This document shows, one piece after another, positions 47,847 to 56,306 of a stretch of DNA of 64,000 bases (position 1 is its first letter; each line of letters begins with the position of its first letter). The notes beneath the pieces were generated by a model. It worked only from the letters and a program-made list of their open reading frames with translations. It was not told where the DNA came from and did not search any database. A program made the translations under genes and the position numbers. The stretch is from Shewanella schlegeliana (GTDB lineage Bacteria; Pseudomonadota; Gammaproteobacteria; Enterobacterales; Shewanellaceae): assembly GCF_016765635.1 (NCBI RefSeq), contig NZ_JAESVD010000006.1:186001-250000 (forward strand). The letters run 5' to 3'.

Positions 47847-49040
47847 ATGATATTTTCCCAGGTTGAACTGGCCGCAGCAGATCCGATTTTAGGCTTAACA
47901 GATGCATTTAAAGCTGATGTTCGCGATAACAAAGTGAACTTGGGCGTAGGCATATATAAAGATGAATCAGGCCAGACACCTATTCTCAAGTCTGTAAAAT
48001 TTGCAGAAGAGAAGTTATTAGCTACTGAAAGCAGCAAGAGCTACCTAGGCATGGAAGGCGTTCAAGCTTACAACCGCGTTGTACAAACATTGCTGTTTGG
48101 TCGTGAGCATACAGTAGTCACTGAACAGCGTGCATTGACTGCTCAGGCACCAGGCGGAACTGGTTCACTAAGAATTGCGGCAGAATTCCTAGTTCGTCAC
48201 ACCAACTCAAAGAAAATTTGGATCAGCAACCCAACATGGGCGAATCATCATAATATTTTCAGCACTGCAGGATTAGAGATTGCAGAGTACCGTTATTACA
48301 AAGCTGAAACTCATGGTTTAGACTTCGATGCAATGCTTAGCGATCTACAAACAGCAGAAGCTGGTGATCTTGTATTACTACACGGCTGCTGTCATAACCC
48401 AACAGGTATCGATTTAGATAACGCACAATGGCAACGAGTTGCACAGCTTTGTTTAGAGAAGCAATTAGTCCCGCTATTTGACTTTGCCTATCAAGGTTTT
48501 GGTGCTGGCGTAGAGGAAGATGCCCAAGGGTTACGTATCGTTGCAAGTACGGTTCCAGAGCTTATCGTTGCTAACTCATTCTCGAAGAACTTTGGCCTTT
48601 ATAACGAGCGTATCGGTGCTGTCACGGTTGTTGCATCTAATAGCGAAGAAGCGGTCAATGCATTCAGCCAGATCAAGAGTACTATTCGTGCATCATATTC
48701 AAATCCGCCAGCACATGGCGCACTAATTGTAAGCACTATCTTAGAGGATGAGACGCTGAAGCAGCTTTGGCATGACGAGTTAAGAGAGATGCGTGAGCGT
48801 ATCGCCGAAATGCGCATACTGTTTGTTAAGTCACTAAAAGCTGCAGGGGTTGAGCAAGACTTTGAGTTCATCTCTCGTCAGAACGGCATGTTCAGTTTCT
48901 CAGGCTTAAGCAAAGAGCAGGTAAATCGTCTAAGAGATGAGTTTGCTGTCTATATTGTTGGCTCTGGTCGTATTAGCGTAGCGGGTATGACTAAAAGCAA
49001 TATACCCGTTATCTGTGAGGCAATTGCTAAGGTTGTTTAA
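47847..49040 (+). CDS. tyrB: Aromatic/aspartate aminotransferase
   Basis: PLP-dependent class I aminotransferase of 397 residues, transferring amino groups between aromatic amino acids or aspartate and 2-oxoglutarate. It shows VNLGVGIYKDESGQTP, GGTGSLRIAAEFL, the HGCCHNPTGIDL motif and the PLP-lysine segment SNSFSKNFGLYNERIGA, with the substrate-binding Arg in SGRISVAGM. AspC and TyrB cannot be separated safely by eye. The 268-base upstream gap is AT-rich, with no readable TyrR box. Confidence 0.9.
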   Translation: MIFSQVELAAADPILGLTDAFKADVRDNKVNLGVGIYKDESGQTPILKSVKFAEEKLLATESSKSYLGMEGVQAYNRVVQTLLFGREHTVVTEQRALTAQAPGGTGSLRIAAEFLVRHTNSKKIWISNPTWANHHNIFSTAGLEIAEYRYYKAETHGLDFDAMLSDLQTAEAGDLVLLHGCCHNPTGIDLDNAQWQRVAQLCLEKQLVPLFDFAYQGFGAGVEEDAQGLRIVASTVPELIVANSFSKNFGLYNERIGAVTVVASNSEEAVNAFSQIKSTIRASYSNPPAHGALIVSTILEDETLKQLWHDELREMRERIAEMRILFVKSLKAAGVEQDFEFISRQNGMFSFSGLSKEQVNRLRDEFAVYIVGSGRISVAGMTKSNIPVICEAIAKVV

Positions 49041-49095
49041 TCTGCGACGACCTGAGCAACATCGCTGATGTATAAGTTCAGTCTTGTTTAAACTT

Positions 49096-49130
49096 AAATG
49101 CGCGTTAGTAAAATACTACGCGCATTTTTT
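49096..49130 (+). terminator. Terminator after the aminotransferase gene
   Basis: AAATGCGCG and CGCGCATTT pair, extended inward by TTAGTA/TACTA with a bulge, then a T run. Confidence 0.85.
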
Positions 49131-49241
49131 ATGTCAAAAAGCTTGTTACATGAGCATAGAGTTAATTATTGCACCGCTTGTTATATTGCAACCTTGTTCA
49201 TCGCAACAATGGATACCTTTAACTGCTTATACTGATTGGTA

Positions 49242-49745
49242 TTACTCCTTCTTTTCTGAATAGGGATATATATGCCCAGGAATTAATCTATGGTAGAGCA
49301 CCGCTAATGCCACAATTGCTAAGGTGCCGATTAAGATGGGATGAAGTAAGAAGGTCCAACTAGTGTGGGCACCAAGCATAATAAGCAGCGGGTTTCCCCC
49401 GGCAGGTGGATGAGTGACATCAAAAAGTAACATGAAAAATAGTCCAAACCCTACAGCTAGTCCAAGTGTTAATGAGGTTACCGGCAGGTAGTTAATGAAA
49501 ATGAGCCCAACGGTGGCGGTAATTAGATGCCCAAATATGACATTTTTTGGTTGTGCTAATGGGCTTCGGTGTACACCAAATATTAGTACCATAGTTGCCC
49601 CAAATGGAGCGATTAAAACATAAGGTGAGTCCATCCCTGTATCGATTGCAGCAAGAGTCCATATACAAAGTGTTGCGCCAAGTGCTGAAACCGACGCGGT
49701 GACGAGTCGATTCTCTTTAAAGAGAGCAAGGATAGAAGTTTTCAT
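49242..49745 (-). CDS. HPP-family membrane protein
   Basis: A 167-residue protein with about four to five membrane segments. The family signature is THPPAGGNPLLIM near residue 117, with the HPP tripeptide. Some HPP proteins in cyanobacteria and chloroplasts transport nitrite, but the role in this lineage is unknown. It stands alone between the aminotransferase gene and ybhK. Confidence 0.85.
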   Translation of the reverse strand: MKTSILALFKENRLVTASVSALGATLCIWTLAAIDTGMDSPYVLIAPFGATMVLIFGVHRSPLAQPKNVIFGHLITATVGLIFINYLPVTSLTLGLAVGFGLFFMLLFDVTHPPAGGNPLLIMLGAHTSWTFLLHPILIGTLAIVALAVLYHRLIPGHIYPYSEKKE

Positions 49746-49905
49746 AGAGGCAAATAACCATTGATAAAAAGCGCTAAGTAGTTATGAGTCTGGTTAGAGG
49801 CGCTTCTGAGGTCAAGTTGTTGAGGGCGAAATACCACTATTTAAACTATTTGTGGCATTGATGATTACAAGCAGAGGCCTGTGTTATGGCATGTTAAAGA
49901 TAACT

Positions 49906-49949
49906 AATGTGGCTTTTGATAGAAAATATAGCTAACTAAAAGCCACATT
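49906..49949. repeat. Perfect 12-base inverted repeat between the HPP gene and ybhK
   Basis: AATGTGGCTTTT (49906-49917) and AAAAGCCACATT (49938-49949) are exact reverse complements with a 20-base loop. No T run follows on either strand. It lies 31 bases beyond the ybhK stop and could be an mRNA 3' end or an operator of the HPP gene. Confidence 0.55.
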
Positions 49950-49979
49950 GTGTTAATTCTCAAATAGTGATTGAGATTT

Positions 49980-50885
49980 TTACATTACGCTTAATTCCTG
50001 AGTAACCATCAGTGACAGCGCATCAGCTAGAGAACGTTTATCGTGTAAACCAATATGGTGAGCGCTGCGTAGAGGGTAATAACTGATATTATCTTCTTGG
50101 TAAACAGTGTCAGCGTGACATAGCACCTTGTCGATAATTTTTAATCCCAATACCTGATGACACCAGTCGACCTTGTTGTTAACACCGCAATTGGCAATCG
50201 GTGAAGGTTCTTTTGTGAGGTTATCGATAAGGATCACCTCGGCTTTTGATTGCGCTAGTGCATTAGCTATCTTAGGTAGCAGCAGAGGAGGCATGATGCT
50301 AGTTAAAAAGCTTCCAGGGCCTAAGATGATAAGATCGGCGTCACGGATCGCTTCACATGCTTCACACGTCGCCTGCACTTGAGGGTCGAGTGATAACGCG
50401 ATTGGCGTATCTTGCATCCTATCGACATCCGTTTCACCAAACACACTTTCACCACTGGCTTGCAACGCGACTAAGTGTGTTGGCTCTTCGGACATAGGGA
50501 TAAGGCGAGTATCGATATTAAGAAAATTGCGCACCAAGTTAACGGCGTCAAGAGGGCGAACACAGAGCTCATCCAGTGCCATTAACATCAAATTACCAAG
50601 GTTGTGGCCAGTAAGTTCACAGTCACCACCGAAACGGTATTCAAACATTAATGAGCCAACAGATGGGCGTTTCGCTAATTGGGTCAAGCAGTTTCGTAAA
50701 TCGCCCCAAGCGATGCACTCTTTTTCCGCTCTTAAACGACCTGTGGAGCCACCGTTGTCGGTAGTTGTGACAATGCCCGTCAGCTTAGGACCTAAAAAAG
50801 AAAGTGCTGAAAGCACCCGACCGAGTCCATGTCCGCCACCTATGGCTACCACATGGCTATATTGATTAAGGCCATTTTGTTTCAT
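49980..50885 (-). CDS. ybhK: YvcK/YbhK (CofD-like) family protein
   Basis: A 301-residue cytoplasmic protein of the CofD-like fold (E. coli YbhK has 302). It shows the N-terminal VVAIGGGHGLGRVLSAL, TTDNGGSTGRLRAE, DLRNCLTQLAK and GPGSFLTSIMPPLL. In Bacillus YvcK binds UDP-sugars and is needed for growth on gluconeogenic carbon and for wall synthesis. The ATG at 50885 has GGAAGGAG upstream; a longer start at 50915 would add ten residues. It is divergent from the bax gene. Confidence 0.9.
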   Translation of the reverse strand: MKQNGLNQYSHVVAIGGGHGLGRVLSALSFLGPKLTGIVTTTDNGGSTGRLRAEKECIAWGDLRNCLTQLAKRPSVGSLMFEYRFGGDCELTGHNLGNLMLMALDELCVRPLDAVNLVRNFLNIDTRLIPMSEEPTHLVALQASGESVFGETDVDRMQDTPIALSLDPQVQATCEACEAIRDADLIILGPGSFLTSIMPPLLLPKIANALAQSKAEVILIDNLTKEPSPIANCGVNNKVDWCHQVLGLKIIDKVLCHADTVYQEDNISYYPLRSAHHIGLHDKRSLADALSLMVTQELSVM

Positions 50886-51037
50886 TGAGGGGTCTCCTTC
50901 CTGAATACCCAGCACAGATATATAAAGAAGTTGATATTATACCTAGATAATCAAAATTTTTCGCGATGTATTCTCAGCTAAAGCTAGCATATAATACGCA
51001 AAACCAAATTAAGCAAGAATTCAATAAAGGAAAATGA

Positions 51038-51865
51038 GTGAAAACAGGTAAAGTAGGGTTGTTTACCATCGCCTTAGGTTTGGTTCTTGGATTACTACTG
51101 GTCGTGAGATTAGTATTTATTCCTAGTAGTGAAGAGCAAGCCCAACCATTAGGCAAAGCCGTCATAAATGAAGAGATCGCCAATGTTGTGCCTGATTTCG
51201 CAGCCATTAAGGATGTTAGCGAAAAGAAGCGCGCATTTTTTGATTTTTTAAGACCGTCGATCAAACACCAGAATGCCATTATTCAGGGGGAAAGAGACTT
51301 TCTTATTGAGATAAAGAAACAGCTCATCAATGGCAAAGAGTTGACCGAAGCCGACGAGTTTAGATTGCAGCAGATCTCAGAAAAATATCAATATACTTTA
51401 AGAAGTCTAACACTTAATAATATAGACACCCTATTAGAACGAGTCGATATCATCCCTGAGCAGATGGTATTAATACAAGCTGCTAACGAAACAGGTTGGG
51501 GTAGCTCTCGCTTCGCTAAAGAGGGGCTTAATTTTTTCGGCCAGTGGTGTTTTAGAAAAGGCTGTGGCTTAGTGCCTCAATCAAGAACCGAAGGTTTGTC
51601 TCACGAGGTCGCGTTATTTAAAACTGTCGAAGATTCGGTGGCTTCATACATGCGCAACCTAAATTCGAACGCAGCATACTCATTGCTGAGATCGATTCGT
51701 GCCGATTTGCGAGCCCAAAATAAGACACCTCAAGCACAAGACCTTGTATATGGCTTGATCAATTATTCAGAACGTCAAGAAGCTTACATCGATGAGCTGC
51801 TTGAAATGTTACGCCAAAACCAACGATTTTTAGTGGATAATAATGAAAAAACAACTGCTGCTTAG
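51038..51865 (+). CDS. bax: Bax-type glucosaminidase-domain protein
   Basis: A 275-residue protein with an N-terminal membrane anchor (GLFTIALGLVLGLLLVVRLV) and a GH73-like glucosaminidase domain over about 125-265. The catalytic Glu region is LIQAANETGWGSSRFAKEG, with FGQWCF and YMRNLNSNAAY following, as in E. coli Bax. A role in trimming peptidoglycan is likely by fold. The start is GTG with AAGGA upstream. Its 3' end overlaps the DUF2987 gene by 23 bases. Confidence 0.87.
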   Translation: MKTGKVGLFTIALGLVLGLLLVVRLVFIPSSEEQAQPLGKAVINEEIANVVPDFAAIKDVSEKKRAFFDFLRPSIKHQNAIIQGERDFLIEIKKQLINGKELTEADEFRLQQISEKYQYTLRSLTLNNIDTLLERVDIIPEQMVLIQAANETGWGSSRFAKEGLNFFGQWCFRKGCGLVPQSRTEGLSHEVALFKTVEDSVASYMRNLNSNAAYSLLRSIRADLRAQNKTPQAQDLVYGLINYSERQEAYIDELLEMLRQNQRFLVDNNEKTTAA

Positions 51866-52466
51866 CTGCATTTTATTAGGGATCTCTTCTGTGAGTCAGG
51901 CTCAGCCTATTTCACTCGAGTATCAAAGCTTCTATCAGCGCCTCAAGCAGGTGAATAAAGGAAGTTACCAGTTGGTCGAGCTGGCATTCTCTGTATCTAA
52001 GGCTAATGGTTGCAAGGTCAAAGACGGTACCATTACGACCGAAAACGATACATTCCCGCTGACGATAACTAAAGACCAACGGTTATTTTTACCCTTTGAC
52101 AGCCAGCTTAAGTCAGACCGGGCGCTGATTAACTTAAATGTTGAAGGTAGTGCGCAAACATGTGCGATTGCAATGCAAGTCAGAGCTAAGAACACCAAGA
52201 CTCATTACGACAAAGCCGAGCTAAAGCAGGTAGAGCAGGAGATGAATGCACTGCTTAGCCGTATGCAAGGTTTTCCAATGCGTTACTTTGCAGCAGATAT
52301 CGCAGGGCTAAACCTCGAGTTTTCTCAAGATGCGACTCTTACAATCGATGGCAAGGTGATCCCGGTATCGGGTACCTATCGTTTAAGCAGCGAGCAGATC
52401 GATAAGCTAGAAACACTCACCTCGAGTATTAAGCCAAATGTCATCAGTCCTTGGACGGTAAAGTAG
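51843..52466 (+). CDS. DUF2987 secreted protein
   Basis: A 207-residue protein with a signal peptide (LLLSCILLGISSVSQAQ, cleavage near 20). The mature region has YQSFYQRLKQVNKGSYQLVE and two cysteines that could pair (KANGCKVK and AQTCAIAM). It matches the DUF2987 family of Shewanella and relatives as I recall it. The start lies 23 bases inside bax, which argues for translational coupling and a shared envelope role. No function is known. Confidence 0.8.
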   Translation: MKKQLLLSCILLGISSVSQAQPISLEYQSFYQRLKQVNKGSYQLVELAFSVSKANGCKVKDGTITTENDTFPLTITKDQRLFLPFDSQLKSDRALINLNVEGSAQTCAIAMQVRAKNTKTHYDKAELKQVEQEMNALLSRMQGFPMRYFAADIAGLNLEFSQDATLTIDGKVIPVSGTYRLSSEQIDKLETLTSSIKPNVISPWTVK

Positions 52467-52502
52467 CGATTAATAGCGAGTGCAATAGCTAAGTGATAAC
52501 AC

Positions 52503-52530
52503 AAAAAAGCCCTGTTAATCAGGGCTTTTT
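52503..52530. terminator. Bidirectional terminator between DUF2987 gene and ttcA
   Basis: AAAAAAGCCCTG and CAGGGCTTTTT with a five-base loop between converging genes. Confidence 0.92.
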
Positions 52531-52553
52531 ACGTCTAGTGATAGTTTTTCAAT

Positions 52554-53489
52554 TTATTCTGGTGTATATGTGCTGACGACATCGATTCGAGCCGCCTTAT
52601 CCAGATTAATATGACCATTATTCGCCACGTCCACAAAATCGAATGCAGGAAGATCGGATTCTGCAACATCGCCTCTAAGCGGCGCATCGGGGTCACGCTT
52701 AAGCGATAAAAAGTCAAACTGTTCTCTATCGACACCTTGAGAAGGTGCAGTGTTCTGCATCGCGGTAAAGATTGTCTCGATACGGCCTGGGTGCTGCTTA
52801 TCCCACTGCACGAGCATATCTTTGACTGCTGCACGCTTTAGGTTTTCTTGTGAGCCACAAAGGTTACAAGGAATAATTGGGAAGTTTTTAAGCCCCGCAT
52901 ATTCAGCAATATCTTTCTCACGACAATAGGCCAGCGGGCGGATCACCATATTGGCTCCATCGTCAGACAACAACTTTGGTGGCATGGCTTTCATCTTACC
53001 GGCGAAGAACATGTTAAGGAACATGGTCTCTATGATGTCGTCTCTATGATGCCCCAGAGCAATTTTGGTCGCACCAATCTTCTGTGCGAAGCCGTATAAG
53101 GTCCCTCGACGTAGGCGAGAGCATAGCGAACAGGTAGTCTTGCCTTCTGGGATTTTCTCTTTAACGATAGAGTATGTATCTTTTTCGAGGATATGGTACG
53201 CCACGCCCAGTGTATCTAAGTAGGCCGGTAAAATATCTTCAGGGAAACCCGGCTGCTTTTGATCTAGGTTCACCGCAACGATTTCAAATTTAATAGGTGC
53301 GCGTTGCTGAAGGTTCAACAAGATATCAAGCATGGCATAGCTGTCTTTGCCACCCGATAGGCAACACATAACGCGGTCACCTTCTTCAATCATGTTGTAG
53401 TCACCAATAGCGCGGCCAACTTCAGCGCGTAGACGCTTCTGCAGTTTAGACATGCGGGTAACTTGTTTTGGGGTTAATTCTTCGGACAT
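52554..53489 (-). CDS. ttcA: tRNA 2-thiocytidine synthetase TtcA
   Basis: Adds sulfur to cytidine 32 of some tRNAs using ATP and an iron-sulfur cluster. The 311 residues show the PP-loop [11 protein letters not shown] near residue 47 and the cluster-binding motifs [13 protein letters not shown] (CxxC) and [13 protein letters not shown]. It follows uspE on the same strand with an 80-base gap, the neighbourhood known from E. coli (fnr, uspE, ttcA). Confidence 0.95.
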   Translation of the reverse strand: MSEELTPKQVTRMSKLQKRLRAEVGRAIGDYNMIEEGDRVMCCLSGGKDSYAMLDILLNLQQRAPIKFEIVAVNLDQKQPGFPEDILPAYLDTLGVAYHILEKDTYSIVKEKIPEGKTTCSLCSRLRRGTLYGFAQKIGATKIALGHHRDDIIETMFLNMFFAGKMKAMPPKLLSDDGANMVIRPLAYCREKDIAEYAGLKNFPIIPCNLCGSQENLKRAAVKDMLVQWDKQHPGRIETIFTAMQNTAPSQGVDREQFDFLSLKRDPDAPLRGDVAESDLPAFDFVDVANNGHINLDKAARIDVVSTYTPE

Positions 53490-53569
53490 AAAAAAACGCG
53501 CCTAGTACACAAATGTTCAGGGCGCGTATTATTCCAGCTAAATGGCTTGGGGTAAAGCTTAGATAGCGG

Positions 53570-54502
53570 TTATAGCTCTTCTAATGGTGATTTATAGCCA
53601 TCGGGTTTAATTGCTAATAGGTCGCAGTTGATACTGTCGATAACATGTTCAGCAGTATTACCAATTAACGCCGCTGAAAGACCTGTTCGACCAACGGTTC
53701 CAAGTACTACTAACTCTGCGTCTAGCTCCGCGGCAAGGTCTGGGATGACATCTTCGGGGAGGCCTTCTTTGACATGACAGAAGTCAGGAGAGATCCCGTA
53801 TGCGTTGGCAAGGTAGCAGATCCGCTCCTCATGTTGCAGCCTAATCGTTTCGCTATAAGTATGAGCATCGAAATCTGGCAGTTCAATTGCCAAGTTGACT
53901 GGGGTGCCTGGGTAGCCGTTGACGAGATGTACCTGAGCATTAAATTGCTTTGCCAGTTTTTTGGCATGGGAGATAATTTTACCGTTGAGTGTTTCGTTAG
54001 CATCGTCTTCGGCACTCACATTAACAGCGCAAACAATCTTACCAGCAATAGGCCACTCATCAGATTTTACCAAAAGTACAGGAATAGGGGCTTTTCGCAT
54101 TAAGTGCCAATCGGTTGGAGTAAAGATCACTGACTTAAGCTTGTCATGTTCGTGTGTGCCCTTGACGATAAGATCGTAGTTACCGTCAATGGCATGTTTA
54201 ATGATGCTTTCGAATGGTCGATTATGCCAGATAACTTCTGTCGTGATCTTGATGCCATTTTTGCAATAGGGCTTAATGATGTCGTCAATCCATGCCTTAC
54301 GCTGATTGACCACACCTTCTCGCATAGCTTCTCTTTCATGACCCGATAGTATCGAGGTCATCTCATAGGAGAAATCAAAAATGGACAAAAATACCGTGAT
54401 TTCTGCATGGTTGTCTGAGGCGAGTTCAACGGCTCTCGCTAGAGCCGCTTGCTTATCCGTTGTTGGGTCGATAACCACAAGGAGTTTCTGATAGTCCATC
54501 AT
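53570..54502 (-). CDS. uspE: Universal stress protein E
   Basis: Tandem universal-stress protein, 310 residues, with two Usp domains (about 1-150 and 155-305). The first starts YQKLLVVIDPTTDKQAAL, and the second has the late ELVVLGTVGRTGLSAALIGN nucleotide-loop-like motif. The start at 54502 is chosen for GAGGA seven bases upstream; a longer start at 54544 is less likely. It lies downstream of etrA, as uspE does next to fnr in E. coli, with a FNR-like box between. Confidence 0.93.
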   Translation of the reverse strand: MMDYQKLLVVIDPTTDKQAALARAVELASDNHAEITVFLSIFDFSYEMTSILSGHEREAMREGVVNQRKAWIDDIIKPYCKNGIKITTEVIWHNRPFESIIKHAIDGNYDLIVKGTHEHDKLKSVIFTPTDWHLMRKAPIPVLLVKSDEWPIAGKIVCAVNVSAEDDANETLNGKIISHAKKLAKQFNAQVHLVNGYPGTPVNLAIELPDFDAHTYSETIRLQHEERICYLANAYGISPDFCHVKEGLPEDVIPDLAAELDAELVVLGTVGRTGLSAALIGNTAEHVIDSINCDLLAIKPDGYKSPLEEL

Positions 54503-54562
54503 TACTGTTTCCTCATCTAAATATCGTCTAGTTTCATCTTGCATGATTGCGATGAATTTAAA

Positions 54563-54576
54563 TTGTTTTAGATCAA
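54563..54576. promoter_or_regulatory. FNR-like box before uspE
   Basis: TTGTTTTAGATCAA matches the FNR consensus TTGAT-N4-ATCAA at nine of ten fixed positions. It is centred about 68 bases upstream of the uspE start, inside the short gap after etrA. Confidence 0.55.
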
Positions 54577-54595
54577 GCTGATTGCCGAATAATTC

Positions 54596-55348
54596 CTATC
54601 GCGCAATATTACTGTTACCGGATAGCTCACTTAATGCGTCTATATCCAATATGGTAATGTACTTTCCTTTCACTTCAATCAGTTCTGACTTTTGGAAACG
54701 GCCCAGCAAACGACTGATAGTCTCAACGGTCAAACCTAGGTAATTACCGATATCACCACGAGTCATGGTTAATCTAAACTCTCTTGGAGAAAAACCTCGG
54801 CTACCGAAACGCTTAGCTAAGTTGCTAATAAATGCGGCTAATCTTTCTTCAGCATTCTTTTTACTAAGCAGTAGAATCATCTCTTGGTCGCTTTGAATTT
54901 CATTACTCATTAAGCGCATGATCTGTTGTCTAAGTTTTGGCATCTTTCCGGTGAGTTCATCCAGAGTCGTGAAGGGGATTTCACATACCATAGAGGTTTC
55001 TAGTGCTTGAGCAAAGCTTTGGTGAAATTGTGAATGAATGCCATCAAAACCAATCACATCGCCGGCTAGGTGAAAGCCTGTTATCTGCTCATCACCTTGT
55101 TCGGTGATAGTGTAGCTTTTAATCGTGCCTGAACGGATTGCAAATAAGGACTTGAGTGGGTCACCAGATTTAAAAATCGGCTCGCCTTTTTGTATCGGCT
55201 TTTTACGTTCGATGATTTCATCAAGCTGGTCTAATTCGTTGGAGTTCAGTGTGAATGGAATACAAAGGGTACCCATACTGCAATCATGACAATGAATCGC
55301 ACATCCTGACGCCATTTGACGGCGGTTCTTATTGTTATCAGCTGACAT
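54596..55348 (-). CDS. etrA: FNR/EtrA-family oxygen-sensing regulator
   Basis: CRP/FNR-type regulator of anaerobic and micro-aerobic respiration, 250 residues from the ATG at 55348. The N-terminal cysteines for a [4Fe-4S] cluster are in [17 protein letters not shown], with a fourth in TSMVCEIPF. The helix-turn-helix is [20 protein letters not shown] with the Glu-Ser-Arg type recognition set seen in FNR. It is nearly identical by eye to Shewanella EtrA. It follows the cbb3 assembly genes on the same strand. Confidence 0.95.
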   Translation of the reverse strand: MSADNNKNRRQMASGCAIHCHDCSMGTLCIPFTLNSNELDQLDEIIERKKPIQKGEPIFKSGDPLKSLFAIRSGTIKSYTITEQGDEQITGFHLAGDVIGFDGIHSQFHQSFAQALETSMVCEIPFTTLDELTGKMPKLRQQIMRLMSNEIQSDQEMILLLSKKNAEERLAAFISNLAKRFGSRGFSPREFRLTMTRGDIGNYLGLTVETISRLLGRFQKSELIEVKGKYITILDIDALSELSGNSNIAR

Positions 55349-55405
55349 CGTCTCTCTCAATTTTGACTGTTCGTCTACTATGTTAAACTAATTTGATATT
55401 CGGAG

Positions 55406-56098
55406 CTAGCTAAGCTGGCTAATCGCCACATACAAGGTTTGTATTCCGAATGCCACTAAGGCAAGTCCGCTTATCATTCGCACCGATTTTTTTTGCACCC
55501 AGCGACTGAAAGTGCTCGCAGCAATCCCTGCACTCAACAGCGCAGGTAACGTACCTAAACCGAAACAAAACATGATTAAGGCACCGTCAAAAGCGTTTCC
55601 TGCAGCGACGCACCAAGTGAGCATGCTGTATACCAACCCACAGGGTAGCCAGCCCCAAAGTGCACCAGCTATGAAGGCATGACAACGGCTTTTAATAGGA
55701 ATAAATTTATTGGCGACAGGCGCTATGTATTGCCACAGCCATCTGCCTATACGTTCGATCTGCACCACACCGGCCCATAACTGTGCGATATAGAGACCAG
55801 TTATGATCATCATGATACCGGCAAAAATACGTAAAACGAGAAGGTAAGCGTCGGCATCGAACAGTAAGCCAAGGGCACTGGCACTGCCGCCGATTAGGCC
55901 GCCAGCAAGGCTGTAGCTGATAATGCGGCCACTGTTATAACTCAATAGGTAGCCGAGCTGGGACATGAGGGCATTTGTCGCAGGCTGTTTTGGTAAGTTA
56001 GCTGAGAGTGCACCAACGAGGCCGCCGCACATGCCAATACAGTGCCCAGCCCCCATCAAGCCAACCAATAGCGCACCAATCAAGCTGTAATCATTCAC
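55406..56098 (-). CDS. TauE/SafE-like membrane protein of the cbb3 locus
   Basis: A 230-residue inner membrane protein with about six segments. It starts with GLMGAGHCIGMCGGLVGAL; the HCxGMCGG motif marks the DsbD_2/SafE-type family often found next to ccoS. A role in metal or thiol handling during oxidase assembly is suggested by context and the conserved cysteines, not proven. It overlaps ccoS by eight bases, so the two are co-translated. Confidence 0.85.
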   Translation of the reverse strand: MNDYSLIGALLVGLMGAGHCIGMCGGLVGALSANLPKQPATNALMSQLGYLLSYNSGRIISYSLAGGLIGGSASALGLLFDADAYLLVLRIFAGIMMIITGLYIAQLWAGVVQIERIGRWLWQYIAPVANKFIPIKSRCHAFIAGALWGWLPCGLVYSMLTWCVAAGNAFDGALIMFCFGLGTLPALLSAGIAASTFSRWVQKKSVRMISGLALVAFGIQTLYVAISQLS

Positions 56099-56306
56099 GA
56101 TTCAAGCTCTCTTGTTTTTCGCTGTCCTCTTTATCAGTCTCTGGTTTTATAGCATTAGTTTTCTGATCATCATCTTCAAAAAGAATCGATACGCTCTGTT
56201 TTTCTAAATCATCAAATTGATCGGACTTTACCGCCCAAAAAAACACGGCCACAGCGACCACGACAAACAACATGGCGATTGGAATTAAGACATAGATGAT
56301 ACTCAT
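56091..56306 (-). CDS. ccoS: cbb3 oxidase assembly protein CcoS
   Basis: A 71-residue protein with a single N-terminal membrane helix (IIYVLIPIAMLFVVVAVAVF) followed by WAVKSDQFDDLEKQ, the family signature. It is needed for haem and copper insertion into cbb3 oxidase in Rhodobacter. Overlaps of four bases with ccoI and eight with the next gene show tight coupling. Confidence 0.93.
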   Translation of the reverse strand: MSIIYVLIPIAMLFVVVAVAVFFWAVKSDQFDDLEKQSVSILFEDDDQKTNAIKPETDKEDSEKQESLNRE

